Assembly (NCBI GenBank): GCA_963842335.1 | Contig: CAWJGF010000004.1 | Location: 186,001-250,000 of the forward strand | Length of the DNA: 64,000 nucleotides | From: PALSA-600 sp963842335 | Lineage (GTDB): Bacteria > Actinomycetota > Thermoleophilia > Gaiellales > Gaiellaceae | Direction of reading: 5' to 3' | Shown: one piece after another, positions 51,061 to 59,915 of the stretch | How the letters are laid out: the number at the start of each line of letters is the position of its first letter | Numbering within the stretch: position 1 is the first letter of the stretch | The notes under the pieces: generated by a model | What the model was told of the DNA's origin: nothing | The model's input: only the letters and a program-made list of their open reading frames with translations | Database searches by the model: none | Translations under genes and position numbers: made by a program

Positions 51061-52400
51061 CACGCGTCCGCCCCCTGCGTGACGTACGGACGAGACTGCT
51101 CCTGATCGTGGTCGTGGCGCTGGCGCTGGCGCTCGGCGCGGCGACGATCGGCTTCAACATCCTGCTCGCACGAAGCACCTCGCGCGACGCGAATGCGTTC
51201 TTGCGAGCTCGCGCGGCGGCTGAGCTCGGCATGATCAGCGTCGTCCACGGCAGGTTGCGTGTGGCCGAGCCGACGGATGACACTCTCGGTTCGAGCCGCG
51301 TCTGGATCTTTCGGGGGACACAGCTCATCGAGGCGCCCAAGGTCCACGTGGAGACTGCAAGCGCGGCGCAGTCACTCGCCGGGGGGCCGGCTCGGTTGCT
51401 CGACGTCCGTGACACTGACACCCGACTCTACGCCGTGCCGATCGTCGCGGACGGCCAGCGGGTTGGCACACTCGTCGCGGGCCTGACGCTCGCGCCGTAC
51501 GAGCAGACACGCCGCCGAGCGGTCGCCACGTCGATCGCATTCTTCATCGTGCTGCTCGCGATCGTCGGCAGCGCAGTGTGGTGGCTGCTCCGCTCGGCGC
51601 TTCGCCCGGTCGCACAGATGACGGAGCAGGCGGCCGCATGGAGCGAGCAGGACCTCGACCGCCGGTTCGGGCTCGGTGTGCCGCACGACGAGCTGACGCG
51701 CTTGGGCGCGACGCTCGACGGGCTGCTCGATCGGCTCGCCGCGAGCTTGCGCCACGAGCGCCGGTTCTCGGCCGAGCTCTCGCACGAGTTGCGCACGCCG
51801 CTTGCGAAGCTGATGGCCGAGGCGGAGGTTGCGCTTCGCCGCGACCGCACGACCGACGAGTACCGCGACAGCCTTGCTGTGGTCCTCGCGAATGCGCAGC
51901 AGGTCGCACGCATCGTCGACGCGCTGGTTGCGGCCGCCCAGCACAGCGCGCAACCGCAGGGCGTCGCGAACGCGCAGGAGGTCGCTGCCGCCATCGTCGC
52001 TGCGTGTGCGGATGAGGCAACCTCCCGGGGAGTCGAGCTCGCGCTCGACTCCCCGCACGAGAGGGTGCGCGTCGGCGTCGACCGCGATCTCGCCGAGCGG
52101 ATCCTGCATCCCGTCGTCGAGAACGCACTGCGGTACGGACGAAGCGCGGTCCGCGTCGCAGTCGTCCGTGAGGGCTCGACAGTCGTCTTCTCGGTCGATG
52201 ACGACGGCCCGGGGGTCGGGGACGCCGAGCGGGAGTCGATCTTCGAGCCCGCCGTTCGTGGCAGCGCGGGGAGCTCAGCCCCATCCGGCGCGGGTCTCGG
52301 CCTCGCCCTCGCCCGCCGACTCGCCCGCGCGGCCTCGGGCGACGTCGTCGCCCGTCCGGGCGGTCGCGGCCAGTTCGTCGTGCGCCTGCCCGCCGCGTAG
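51057..52400 (+). CDS. Membrane sensor histidine kinase
   Basis: 447 residues. First helix LLLIVVVALALALGAATIGF, an extracytoplasmic sensor of about 110 residues, second helix SIAFFIVLLAIVGSAVWWLL, HAMP (LRPVAQMTEQAAAWSEQDLD), H box FSAELSHELRTPLAKLMAEA, N box HPVVENALRYGRSAV and G boxes VDDDGPGVGDAE and GAGLGLALARRLA. Complete and typical. GTG start overlapping the regulator. No nearby target gene besides the divergent membrane protein and amidase. Confidence 0.95.
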   Translation: MTRVRPLRDVRTRLLLIVVVALALALGAATIGFNILLARSTSRDANAFLRARAAAELGMISVVHGRLRVAEPTDDTLGSSRVWIFRGTQLIEAPKVHVETASAAQSLAGGPARLLDVRDTDTRLYAVPIVADGQRVGTLVAGLTLAPYEQTRRRAVATSIAFFIVLLAIVGSAVWWLLRSALRPVAQMTEQAAAWSEQDLDRRFGLGVPHDELTRLGATLDGLLDRLAASLRHERRFSAELSHELRTPLAKLMAEAEVALRRDRTTDEYRDSLAVVLANAQQVARIVDALVAAAQHSAQPQGVANAQEVAAAIVAACADEATSRGVELALDSPHERVRVGVDRDLAERILHPVVENALRYGRSAVRVAVVREGSTVVFSVDDDGPGVGDAERESIFEPAVRGSAGSSAPSGAGLGLALARRLARAASGDVVARPGGRGQFVVRLPAA

Positions 52401-52535
52401 CTGCCGGCCGTCCGCACGTGTGGACAGTTCGTGACGCTTTCGTGCGCGTGTCTGACACCGGCCGTGCCCGTTCGAGCCCAGTCAGAGGGCTCGGTCACAC
52501 GTTCGATCACAGAGCTTGGCGGGTCAGGGCTCGAG

Positions 52536-54650
52536 CTAGCGCAGGATCCCGGTGTGGCCGAGTGAGTAGCGGCCCGGTTGGGGCCACACCGACAGGCCGT
52601 GTGGGCCTGAGCCGACCGGGATCTTCGCCAGCAGCCGACCGCTTTGGGTCGAGATCGCGTAGACGACGCCGTTGTAGCGGCCCGAGAGCCAGAGCACGCG
52701 GCCGTCTGCCGAGACGCCGCCCATGTCCGGGCTGCCGCCGCCGGGGATGCGCCACTTCGTAACGACCTTGCCGGTGTGGAAGTCGATCACCGATATCGAT
52801 CCTTCGCCGCGGTTGGTGGCGTAGAGGTACTTCGCATCGCGGCTCGGGTAGAGGCCGTGGACCCCAGCACCGGTGCGGAGGAATCCCGTGATGCGCAAGC
52901 GACGCCCGTCGACCTTCCAGAGGCCGCCCGCCATCATGTCTGCGACGTAGAACGTCAGGCCGTCGGGCGAGAGCTTCACATCCTGCGGCATGCCCGAAGA
53001 GCCGTCGGGGAGGGTCAGCACTCCGACGACCCGCTCGCGCGCGATGTCGACCTTGACCAGTTGCCCGGAGAACTCGCAGCTTGCGATCAGGTAGCGCCCG
53101 TCGGCCGAGAAGTCGATGTGGTCGACGCCGACGCACGGCATCGGCAGCGAGTGGTGCAACCGGAACGTGTGCGCGTCACGGAAGTCGAGACGATGCAGGC
53201 GTTCGGCGACAACGATCGCGTACCGCCCATTCGGTGTGAAATACATGTTGTACGGATCCTCGACACGAATCTCCTTGCCGGGCTTTCCGGTTCGCGGATC
53301 GATCGGCGTCAGGCTGTTGCCCGTGTCGTTCGTGACATACAGCGTCTTCAGATCCCAGGCCGGAACGACGTGTTGCGGCAGGCCCCCGACCGCGAAGTGG
53401 TCGACGACCTTGAACCTGCGAGGGTCGATCACGTCCACCGTGTCGCTGCCGCTATTCGGAACGTACACCCGCGACAGCGCGCCGCGCGTTGCGGCGCTGA
53501 GCACGCGGTCGTGCGCGTAGACGTTCCGCACCGCGAGCGCGTGCCTCGGCGCCCGCTGCGCGCTTGCGCGGGCGGCCGGGCGGAGCTCGCTCAGGGTCGA
53601 AACCGTTCCTGCCGCGCCCGCCCCGCCTGCGAGAAGGATCAGGCCGCCGGCCCTCACCGCTCCGAGGTCCGAGCGCGCGGCGGCCAGCGAGCCGAACGGG
53701 GTGATTCGGTGCGTCCGCGCGTCGACTGCGACGATGCGCGCCGTCTGCGTGCCGAGAGTCGCGCCGCGGCCGCCGAGCACGTAGGCGACGTTCCCGATTG
53801 TCGCGGCCGCCGCGTGGGTCGTCGGTGCGGGCAGCGATCCCAGGCGCGAGACACGGCCGCTCCCGGGCGTGTACTGGAGCACGGCGTCGCTCGCGCTCCC
53901 ATTCTCGAGCGAGCCGCCGGCGATCACGAGGTGGTCACCGACAGCGGTCACGGCCGCGTAGCGGAGCGTGGCTGGCAGGTGGGCGACGACATGTGCGAAC
54001 GATCCCGGCCGCCACGCCACGATCGTGTCGAGCCAGCGTGACCCGGTGTATCCGCCGACCACATACGCGGTGCCTCCGATCGACGCGGCGGTCGAGTCAG
54101 AGCTCGCGGCCGGCAGATGCGCGACCATCGAAGCCGCGCCGCTCGCCGGATCGACGCGCACGATCTCGTCGAGCTGTGACGTCGGCGTCCCGCCCCCGAA
54201 GACATACGCATACCGTCCGAGCGTCGCGGCGGCGGTGTCGTGGCGCGGGGACGGCAGGTGCCCGATCACATGTGCGCCGTGTGCGCCTGCGATCAGAATC
54301 TCGTCGGTCGACTGGTCGGCCGCCGTCAGCCCGCCCAGAAGCAGCGCGCGACCGCCGGGGAGAGGAGCGACCGAAGGATCCTGAAGCGGCGCAGGCAGCT
54401 GGCCGGTGACGTGCTCGGTCAGCCGGGTCGGTGCCCGCAGCACGCGTTTCGGGATCGCGGTGGACACCGGAGTCGACCGGCCCGCACGCGACGTGCCCGC
54501 CGGATGGTGGTTGTTGCCGCGATGCCCGATGAGCCAGGCGCCGAGTAGCAGCACCGCAAGACCGGCTGTGGCGCCGACAAGAATCGACGAGCGTCTGCGA
54601 CGTGACCGCCTCGACCTGCGCGCGGGCTGCACGCAGCACGATTGCCGCAA
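52536..54650 (-). CDS. Membrane-anchored double beta-propeller protein (Kelch plus YVTN)
   Basis: 704 residues. A basic N-terminus is followed by one anchor helix (SILVGATAGLAVLLLGAWLI) and two propellers. The first (about residues 80-360) is Kelch-like, with six repeats of the form YAYVFGGG, TAYVVGGY, HLVIAGG and VAYVLGG about 50 residues apart. The second (about 390-700) is a YVTN/NHL-like propeller: VYVPNSGSDTVDVIDPRRFK, TLYVTNDTGNSLTPIDPRTG, YLIASCEFSGQLVKVDIARE, YLYATNRGEGSISVIDFHTG. No catalytic motif. It probably binds ligands or partners outside the membrane. TTG start; a GTG seven codons in is an alternative. In the same direction as the following jelly-roll and LysR genes, with short gaps. 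Confidence 0.75.
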   Translation of the reverse strand: MRQSCCVQPARRSRRSRRRRSSILVGATAGLAVLLLGAWLIGHRGNNHHPAGTSRAGRSTPVSTAIPKRVLRAPTRLTEHVTGQLPAPLQDPSVAPLPGGRALLLGGLTAADQSTDEILIAGAHGAHVIGHLPSPRHDTAAATLGRYAYVFGGGTPTSQLDEIVRVDPASGAASMVAHLPAASSDSTAASIGGTAYVVGGYTGSRWLDTIVAWRPGSFAHVVAHLPATLRYAAVTAVGDHLVIAGGSLENGSASDAVLQYTPGSGRVSRLGSLPAPTTHAAAATIGNVAYVLGGRGATLGTQTARIVAVDARTHRITPFGSLAAARSDLGAVRAGGLILLAGGAGAAGTVSTLSELRPAARASAQRAPRHALAVRNVYAHDRVLSAATRGALSRVYVPNSGSDTVDVIDPRRFKVVDHFAVGGLPQHVVPAWDLKTLYVTNDTGNSLTPIDPRTGKPGKEIRVEDPYNMYFTPNGRYAIVVAERLHRLDFRDAHTFRLHHSLPMPCVGVDHIDFSADGRYLIASCEFSGQLVKVDIARERVVGVLTLPDGSSGMPQDVKLSPDGLTFYVADMMAGGLWKVDGRRLRITGFLRTGAGVHGLYPSRDAKYLYATNRGEGSISVIDFHTGKVVTKWRIPGGGSPDMGGVSADGRVLWLSGRYNGVVYAISTQSGRLLAKIPVGSGPHGLSVWPQPGRYSLGHTGILR

Positions 54651-54683
54651 GCGCCTGAACGGCGCCTGACCGAGGAACGATCG

Positions 54684-55739
54684 CTAGCCGAGCGAGATCC
54701 CTGACGCGTCGGGGAACCGTGCCTGGAGGCCCCAGCCGCCGAGGTCCTCCGAGACGGCGACGACAAGCTCGTTGTCGCCCGCGAGGAGCGGGATAGACAC
54801 GGTGTCGTACCAGCCTATGCTGCCGAGGAACCGGTAGTCGCGCGAGCGGTAGCTGTCGTCGCCGCGGTACAGCGGCTTGCCGTTCAGAAAGAGAACGGCA
54901 CGGTCGCTGAAGCCGAGCTCGAGCGGGCTCGTCTGGTCGCGCTCCGAGCGAACGCGCGTGCGAGCGAACACCGTGTTGCACCCGTCGCGGATGCCGTTCA
55001 CGCGCGAAAGATCCGTGAGCCCGGACGCTTCGCTTGCAAGTGCCGTCCACGTCTTCCCGGCGAGCGACTGCCGGCCGAGTGGCTGCCGCCAGTCGAGGGC
55101 GTCTTCGGCGAATGGAACCGAGATCGACCACTCCGGCACGACGCCAGGAAGTCGGGATGCGGGGCTGCTTGCAACAGCACCCCGAAACGCAACCGGCGCC
55201 GCGTCGTCGTAGGCGAAGCGAGCGAGATGCAGGCCGGGACCGCCGACCATCACGCCGACCCGGCCAGGTACGACCCCGCGCTTCAGCTCTGCGATCGCAA
55301 GCGTCGGCTCGGTCGTCTCGCCCACGTCAACCTCGCCTCGTTCCCCGGCGAATGCCACTCGGATGCGGAACCATCCGTCCACGGGGAAGGAGGTTGCAGC
55401 CCAGAAGCCCGGGCCGTGGTACAGCTGCCAGCTCGAGATTCCGTTGCTCACCGGCGTGTACTGGATCGAATCCGGGTTCCCAACCTGATGCGGTCGCACG
55501 AAGAACGACTCGTAATTCTCCTCGTCCTCCACGCGCCACACGACACCGTGGAAGGCTCGCTGGGCCGTGACGGCGAGCTCGAGCTCGATCACCCCTTCGG
55601 TCAGCACGACATCGTCGAGGATGAGCAGGAAGCGCTCGTTCGGATCCGCCGCTACCACGCACTCACGGCCGAGGTGGCGGGTGACCGTATGTGCGGTCGG
55701 CCACGTCCAGCGCTCCGAGTCGAACGGAACGACCTCCAC
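54684..55739 (-). CDS. Jelly-roll protein (DUF1080/concanavalin-like plus Gal-binding-like)
   Basis: 351 residues, no signal peptide. Residues ~1-180 resemble a concanavalin-like jelly roll of the DUF1080 kind: GVIELELAVTAQRAFHGVVW, NYESFFVRPHQVGN and ELKRGVVPGRVGVMVGGPG. The second half (about 190-351) looks like a Gal-binding/beta-sandwich domain: FARTRVRSERDQTSPLELGF, AVLFLNGKPLYRGDDSYRSR and AGDNELVVAVSEDLGGWGLQ. Possible carbohydrate-active or sugar-binding role, with no catalytic residue I can name. GTG start four bases after the LysR stop, so it is in the LysR operon; the double-propeller gene follows 33 bases further on. Confidence 0.65.
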   Translation of the reverse strand: MEVVPFDSERWTWPTAHTVTRHLGRECVVAADPNERFLLILDDVVLTEGVIELELAVTAQRAFHGVVWRVEDEENYESFFVRPHQVGNPDSIQYTPVSNGISSWQLYHGPGFWAATSFPVDGWFRIRVAFAGERGEVDVGETTEPTLAIAELKRGVVPGRVGVMVGGPGLHLARFAYDDAAPVAFRGAVASSPASRLPGVVPEWSISVPFAEDALDWRQPLGRQSLAGKTWTALASEASGLTDLSRVNGIRDGCNTVFARTRVRSERDQTSPLELGFSDRAVLFLNGKPLYRGDDSYRSRDYRFLGSIGWYDTVSIPLLAGDNELVVAVSEDLGGWGLQARFPDASGISLG

Positions 55740-55743
55740 GCGC

Positions 55744-56706
55744 TCAGGCGGCCGATCTGGCTGCGTCCAACGCAGTCGACCGGTCGGCGAGAGCTCGCGC
55801 CACGTCGTCCATCAGCGCGTCCTCGTCGGCCGTGAGCGCGCGCGTCCGCTCCCACACGAACGCGATCACACGGGGTCGCAGCTCGATCGCCGCGTCGAGC
55901 GGGCGCGCGTGGATCCTGTCGAGCGCGTTCCGCGCAGCGAGCTCGGGCACGATCGCGTTGCCGAGGCCGGCAGCGACGAGCTCGATCGTCGATTGATCGG
56001 TGTCGGCACGGAGCACCGCGTTGACGAAGACCCCGCGCTGATCGAAGGCGCGGAGCATGCGTCCCTCCCGCGCGCTGTGCATGATCATGTTGCTCGCCGC
56101 GAGCTCGGCATTGCCGACCGCGCCGCAGCGCGTGCGTCGTGCGCGCGGCTGGATGAAGAGGTAGCGGTCCTCTGTGAGTATGCGGCTCGTGAGCCGCGGA
56201 TCGTCGGTTGGTTCGCAGACGGCGACGCCGCAGGCTCCGCGGAGCAGCATGTGCCGGACGTCAGCCGCGGGTGCCTCGATCGCCTGCACCTGCCGGCCGG
56301 CAACAGCGCCCGGGGCGTAGAGCAGCGGCAGGACGATCCGGGCCACGTCGCTGCTCAGCGCGACCGCGAGCTGCATCTGTCCCAGCGGGCCGAGAGCGGA
56401 TTCCGCTCGGCCGACCTCGGCGAGGATGCGCCGTGAGTGGGTGGCGAGCGCCTCTCCGGCCGCGGTCAGGGAGGTTTCCGACGAGCCGCGGCGGCGTCGG
56501 ACGAGCGTCGCCCCGACGGCGCTCTCGAGTGCGGTGACGTTGTAGCTGACCGTCGACTGCACGTAGCCCAGCCGAGCTGCCGCCTCCGAGAACGAGGAGG
56601 TGTCGGCGATCGCAACAAGGGCGCGCAGGTGCCTCAGCTCCAGGCCGTGCCACCTCGTCGCGGGAACAACCGTCGAGCTGTCGAGCCGCTCCGAGAAGGC
56701 TTGCAT
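55744..56706 (-). CDS. LysR-family transcriptional regulator
   Basis: About 320 residues. Winged helix: LELRHLRALVAIADTSSFSE then AAARLGYVQSTVSYNVTALE, and ATLVRRRRGSSETSLTAAGE. The effector domain includes LAVALSSDVARIVLPLLYAP and VAAGLGNAIVPELAARNALD. The start is uncertain: ATG codons at 56718 and 56706 both fit, and conserved LysR alignment would begin later at a CTG (LELRH). It diverges from the ArsR-type gene across a 9-bp-arm inverted repeat, which fits LysR operator habits, and heads a run with the jelly-roll gene. Confidence 0.88.
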   Translation of the reverse strand: MQAFSERLDSSTVVPATRWHGLELRHLRALVAIADTSSFSEAAARLGYVQSTVSYNVTALESAVGATLVRRRRGSSETSLTAAGEALATHSRRILAEVGRAESALGPLGQMQLAVALSSDVARIVLPLLYAPGAVAGRQVQAIEAPAADVRHMLLRGACGVAVCEPTDDPRLTSRILTEDRYLFIQPRARRTRCGAVGNAELAASNMIMHSAREGRMLRAFDQRGVFVNAVLRADTDQSTIELVAAGLGNAIVPELAARNALDRIHARPLDAAIELRPRVIAFVWERTRALTADEDALMDDVARALADRSTALDAARSAA

Positions 56707-56722
56707 CCCATGCAACATACGT

Positions 56723-56756
56723 ATCGCAAAGGATGTTTGCAATCGATCTTTGCGAT
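56723..56756. promoter_or_regulatory. Inverted repeat between LysR and ArsR genes
   Basis: ATCGCAAAG and CTTTGCGAT, perfect 9-bp arms 16 nt apart, with a smaller GCAAA…TTTGC pair inside. It lies just upstream of the lysR start codons. Likely regulatory site for LysR and/or the ArsR-type protein. Confidence 0.6.
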
Positions 56757-57478
56757 CAACGCGATCACGCTTCGGCACCGCAGGATCGTCGAGGCCACGA
56801 GCGGCGAAACTGCACTACGCTTGCGGGATCGACGACGAATTTCACGGGCCGGTCTCGCCTGCCGAGCTGCGGGCGCTCGCCCATCCGCTCCGTGTCCAGT
56901 TGCTGCACCTGCTCCGGCTCGAAGGGGAGTCGACCGCCTCCGAGCTCGGACGGCGGCTCGGGGAGTCGAGCGGATCGACGAGCTATCACCTGCGGGTTCT
57001 GCATCGCGTCGGGATGATCGCCGAGTGCGACCGGCGAAACGGCCGGGAACGCTGGTGGAGCGCCGTCGGCACGCGGAGGCTGATTCCGAACTCGATCGAT
57101 CCAGCACTGCCGCCTGAAGAGCGCGTCGAGCTCCAGGCGGCGCATGCGCAGGTCGAGAGCATCATCCTCGAGCGAGACGAGCAGGCGCTCGAACGCTGGC
57201 TGTCGCTGAAGTACGACCTTCCGCTCGAGTGGCAGGACGCAGGCTTTATCGGCAGCTTCAGAGTGTGGGGGACGGCGGACGAGATCAACGACCTCGTGGC
57301 GCTCGTGATGGCCGAGACTGCGAAGCTGCAGAGGCGGCCGCACGAGCGCGCCGTCGCCGCTCGCGAGCTGAACTTCACGATGCGAATCCTTCCGCAGACG
57401 CGTGACGCGCCGGACGACGCCCAGAGCCTTGCGCCTCCGGGGAACGGCGAGAGGGAGTCGAAGCCCCCTCTCGCCTGA
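56750..57478 (+). CDS. ArsR-like winged-helix regulator with C-terminal extension
   Basis: About 242 residues. Winged helix (about residues 40-110): SPAELRALAHPLRVQLLHLL, ASELGRRLGESSGSTSYHLR and VLHRVGMIAECDRRNGRERW, the ArsR/YdfF-like pattern. The C-terminal part is helical, with ERVELQAAHAQVESIILERD and EWQDAGFIGSFRVWGTADEI, and has no known ligand motif. The start is unclear: TTG at 56750 is the nearest canonical start, while a CTG or ATC closer to FHGPVSPAEL is possible. It ends inside a 10-bp hairpin. It may control the peptide-binding protein gene 330 bases downstream. Confidence 0.75.
   Translation: MRSTRSRFGTAGSSRPRAAKLHYACGIDDEFHGPVSPAELRALAHPLRVQLLHLLRLEGESTASELGRRLGESSGSTSYHLRVLHRVGMIAECDRRNGRERWWSAVGTRRLIPNSIDPALPPEERVELQAAHAQVESIILERDEQALERWLSLKYDLPLEWQDAGFIGSFRVWGTADEINDLVALVMAETAKLQRRPHERAVAARELNFTMRILPQTRDAPDDAQSLAPPGNGERESKPPLA
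57446..57475 (+). terminator. Hairpin at the end of the ArsR-like gene
   Basis: GGCGAGAGGG and CCCTCTCGCC form a perfect 10-bp stem with a 10-nt loop, ending just before the stop codon. Terminator-like without a T-run. Confidence 0.6.
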
Positions 57479-57809
57479 CCATCGCCGTTCCCCGAGTGAA
57501 GGTGGCCCGGAAGATCTGCGGTCTTCGTGGGCCGGATGCGTTCCGCGCCGTCAGCCGGAGTACGACCGAAGCCGAGCACGACCGAGGCGCAGGACGAGTG
57601 TCCCCCCGCTTCACGTGAGGCGCCACGCGGAAGTTCGATAACTCGCTGAGTGTCGCGAATACGTCGCCGACGCGCACTGATTCACCGCATCGATCAGCCG
57701 CCGAGCTGTATCGATCTGGGACAACCCGAGACCTTGCTCTGCGTCACAGCCGACACAGGGTCACCCGGCCGAGCGCCGGCTGGCTGGAGCTCTCGAAAGG
57801 AGTGGACGC
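57479..57809. other. Gene-free stretch upstream of the binding protein
   Basis: 330 bases with no convincing gene. AAAGGAG at about 57796-57802 is the ribosome site of the next gene; the promoter must lie here but I cannot place it. Confidence 0.5.
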
Positions 57810-59444
57810 TTGAAGATGATGCGACCGGCACTCGCCGGAACCGCCGGGGTCGCGATCGTGCTGCTCGCGCTGCTTGCGCTTGCCGCCGGCTCGGCCTCCG
57901 CGAAATCGACGAAGTCAGCGGCGCAAGGCGGCACGCTGAACATCGATTTCACAACCGACATCGACTACACCGATCCCGCCCTCGACTATCTGTCGACGGG
58001 TTGGGAGCTCGAGTATGCGACCTGCCTCAAGCTGATGAACTACCCGGATGCAAACGGGCCGAAGGGCTCGCAGCTCGTTCCCGAGGCGGCCGCAGGCTTC
58101 CCGAAGGTCAGTAACAACGGGAAGACCTACGACTTCCTCGTCAAGGCCGGCTTCACGAAGTTCTCGAACGGAGCTCCTGTGACCGCCGCGAACTTCAAGG
58201 CTGCGATCGACCGCGACGCGGACCCCAAGATGCAGTCGCCGTCGATCCCGTTCTTCTCGGACATCGTCGGCTCGTCGAAGTCGCCCGTCTCAGGAGTGAA
58301 GGTCAGCGGGTCGCACCTCATGATCACGCTGACCCACCAGGCGCCCGACTTCCTGGCGCGCATGGCGATGCCGTTCTTCTGCGCCATCCCAACGAACCTC
58401 GCCCATGACCCGAACGGCGTGCTCACGCCTGCGTCAGCCGGCCCGTATTACGTGGCCAACCGCGTCCCGAACAAGTCGATCGACCTGAAGCGGAACCCGT
58501 ACTACAAGGGGCCGCGGCCGCACAACATCGACGGTGTCCACTACTCGATCGGCAACAGCCTCGACGCGACTTACCTGCGCGTGCAGCAGGGTGCGACCGA
58601 CATCGCGGACACGGGCATCCCGCCCGCCGACTACGCCGAGGCTGCCCAGAAGTACGGCATCAACAAGGCGCAGTTCTTCGTCAAGCCGCTGTTGTCGATT
58701 CAGTACTTCGCCTTCAACCACGACCGGCCGCTCTTCAAGGGCGTGAAGGGCTCGTACCTCGCCAAGGCGATCAACTACGCGATCGACCGTAAGGCGATCC
58801 TCGCGCAGGCCGGCTATCTCGCCGGGAAGCGAACAGACCAGATCCTGCCGCCGGGCGTCGCCGGGTTCAAGGACGCAAACCTCTATCCGCTGAAAGGGCC
58901 GGACCTCGCCACCGCAAAGAAATGGTTTGCAAAGTCAGGCGTGAAGGCGGGAACGACGCTCGAGTACTACACCTCGAACCGTTCACCCTCGCCCGAGATT
59001 GCCCAGGTCGTGCAGTTCGACCTGAAGCAGATCGGTCTGAACTTGAACACGCACCTCTTCGCGCGGGCCGTGCAGATCTCGAAGGAAGGCACTCGCGGTG
59101 AGCCGTTCGACATCACGTCGGAAGGGTGGCTCGCCGACTACGCCGATCCGTACGACTTCGTGAATGTGCTGCTGGACGGAGCGAACCTGCACGACTCGAA
59201 TAACAACAACGTCGCCTACTTCAACGACCCGACCTTCAACAAGCAGATGGGTGCTGCAGCAGCGCTGTCGGGCTCGGCGCGGTACGCGGCGTACGGCAAC
59301 CTCGACGTGCACATGATGTCCAGCAACCCGCCGTGGGCGGCGCGCAACAACGCCAACGACCGGATCCTGGTCTCGAAGCATGTCGGTTGCTACACCTACA
59401 ACGCGATCTACGCAACGGATCTTGCCGCGGTCTGCCTGAAGTAG
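57810..59444 (+). CDS. ABC transporter substrate-binding protein, family 5 (peptide/opine type)
   Basis: 544 residues. TTG start 8 nt after AAAGGAG; an ATG two codons later is also possible. Signal AGVAIVLLALLALAAGSASA. Family-5 features: GGTLNIDFTTDIDYTDPALD, LVPEAAAGFPKVSNNGKTYD, FLVKAGFTKFSNGAPVTAAN, VKVSGSHLMITLTHQAPDFL, and lobe two with YLAKAINYAIDRKAILAQAG. The late part FDITSEGWLADYADPYDFVN includes a typical WxADYxDP signature. It captures peptides, sugars or other solutes outside the membrane. No permease or ATPase gene is adjacent, so its transporter is elsewhere. Intact, with a strong terminator behind it. Confidence 0.92.
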   Translation: MKMMRPALAGTAGVAIVLLALLALAAGSASAKSTKSAAQGGTLNIDFTTDIDYTDPALDYLSTGWELEYATCLKLMNYPDANGPKGSQLVPEAAAGFPKVSNNGKTYDFLVKAGFTKFSNGAPVTAANFKAAIDRDADPKMQSPSIPFFSDIVGSSKSPVSGVKVSGSHLMITLTHQAPDFLARMAMPFFCAIPTNLAHDPNGVLTPASAGPYYVANRVPNKSIDLKRNPYYKGPRPHNIDGVHYSIGNSLDATYLRVQQGATDIADTGIPPADYAEAAQKYGINKAQFFVKPLLSIQYFAFNHDRPLFKGVKGSYLAKAINYAIDRKAILAQAGYLAGKRTDQILPPGVAGFKDANLYPLKGPDLATAKKWFAKSGVKAGTTLEYYTSNRSPSPEIAQVVQFDLKQIGLNLNTHLFARAVQISKEGTRGEPFDITSEGWLADYADPYDFVNVLLDGANLHDSNNNNVAYFNDPTFNKQMGAAAALSGSARYAAYGNLDVHMMSSNPPWAARNNANDRILVSKHVGCYTYNAIYATDLAAVCLK

Positions 59445-59472
59445 GCCCGACACCGTCTGATCGCTGCACCAC

Positions 59473-59504
59473 GAGCGGGGAGGGGCGAGAGCCTCTCCCC
59501 GCTC
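59473..59504 (+). terminator. Strong intrinsic-type terminator
   Basis: GAGCGGGGAG-GGGC, loop GAGA, GCCT-CTCCCCGCTC: a 14-bp stem, 28 bases after the binding-protein stop. Confidence 0.85.
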
Positions 59505-59597
59505 AGCTTGGGCACGCTCCGCTTCGGCACGACGCAGGCATGAAATCCCGCCGAGTGGGAACCCGAGCGACATGCCGCGGGAGGAGTGCATCACGCC

Positions 59598-59915
59598 ATG
59601 CCGTACAGAGGTACGGTCGTGACGACCTGGGCGAGGATCGAGGCGAGATCGTATGAGGATGCGCTCCAGTTGCTCGAGCAGTTACTCGATCACCCCTCGT
59701 CCCTGGTGCAACTGAGGGACGACGAGTGGTCGATCTACGTCGCGGCAGATGGGCCAGAGGACGCCGAAGTCGTCTCCGGCTGTGGGGTGGATCCGAGTCG
59801 GGTCACCCTGATCGAGAGTGACGATGAGCTCGCCGACGAGTTCGCAAATGCCGTCTCGGCGCACGCCGCTGAGAACACAGTGCTGCGACGATCGCGGCCC
59901 GGGCGGGGCAGCTAG
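59598..59915 (+). CDS. Small acidic protein, unknown function
   Basis: 105 residues from an ATG, with GGGAGGAG about 12 nt upstream; a GTG four codons earlier overlaps that site. The sequence is alpha/beta-like: YEDALQLLEQLLDHPSSLVQ, DDEWSIYVAADGPEDAEVVS, then a helix DELADEFANAVSAHAAENT and a basic tail. I recognise no family. The pattern of paired strands and helices would fit a small ferredoxin-like or ACT-like fold. It shares its CTAG stop with the facing GAF/GGDEF gene. Confidence 0.5.
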   Translation: MPYRGTVVTTWARIEARSYEDALQLLEQLLDHPSSLVQLRDDEWSIYVAADGPEDAEVVSGCGVDPSRVTLIESDDELADEFANAVSAHAAENTVLRRSRPGRGS

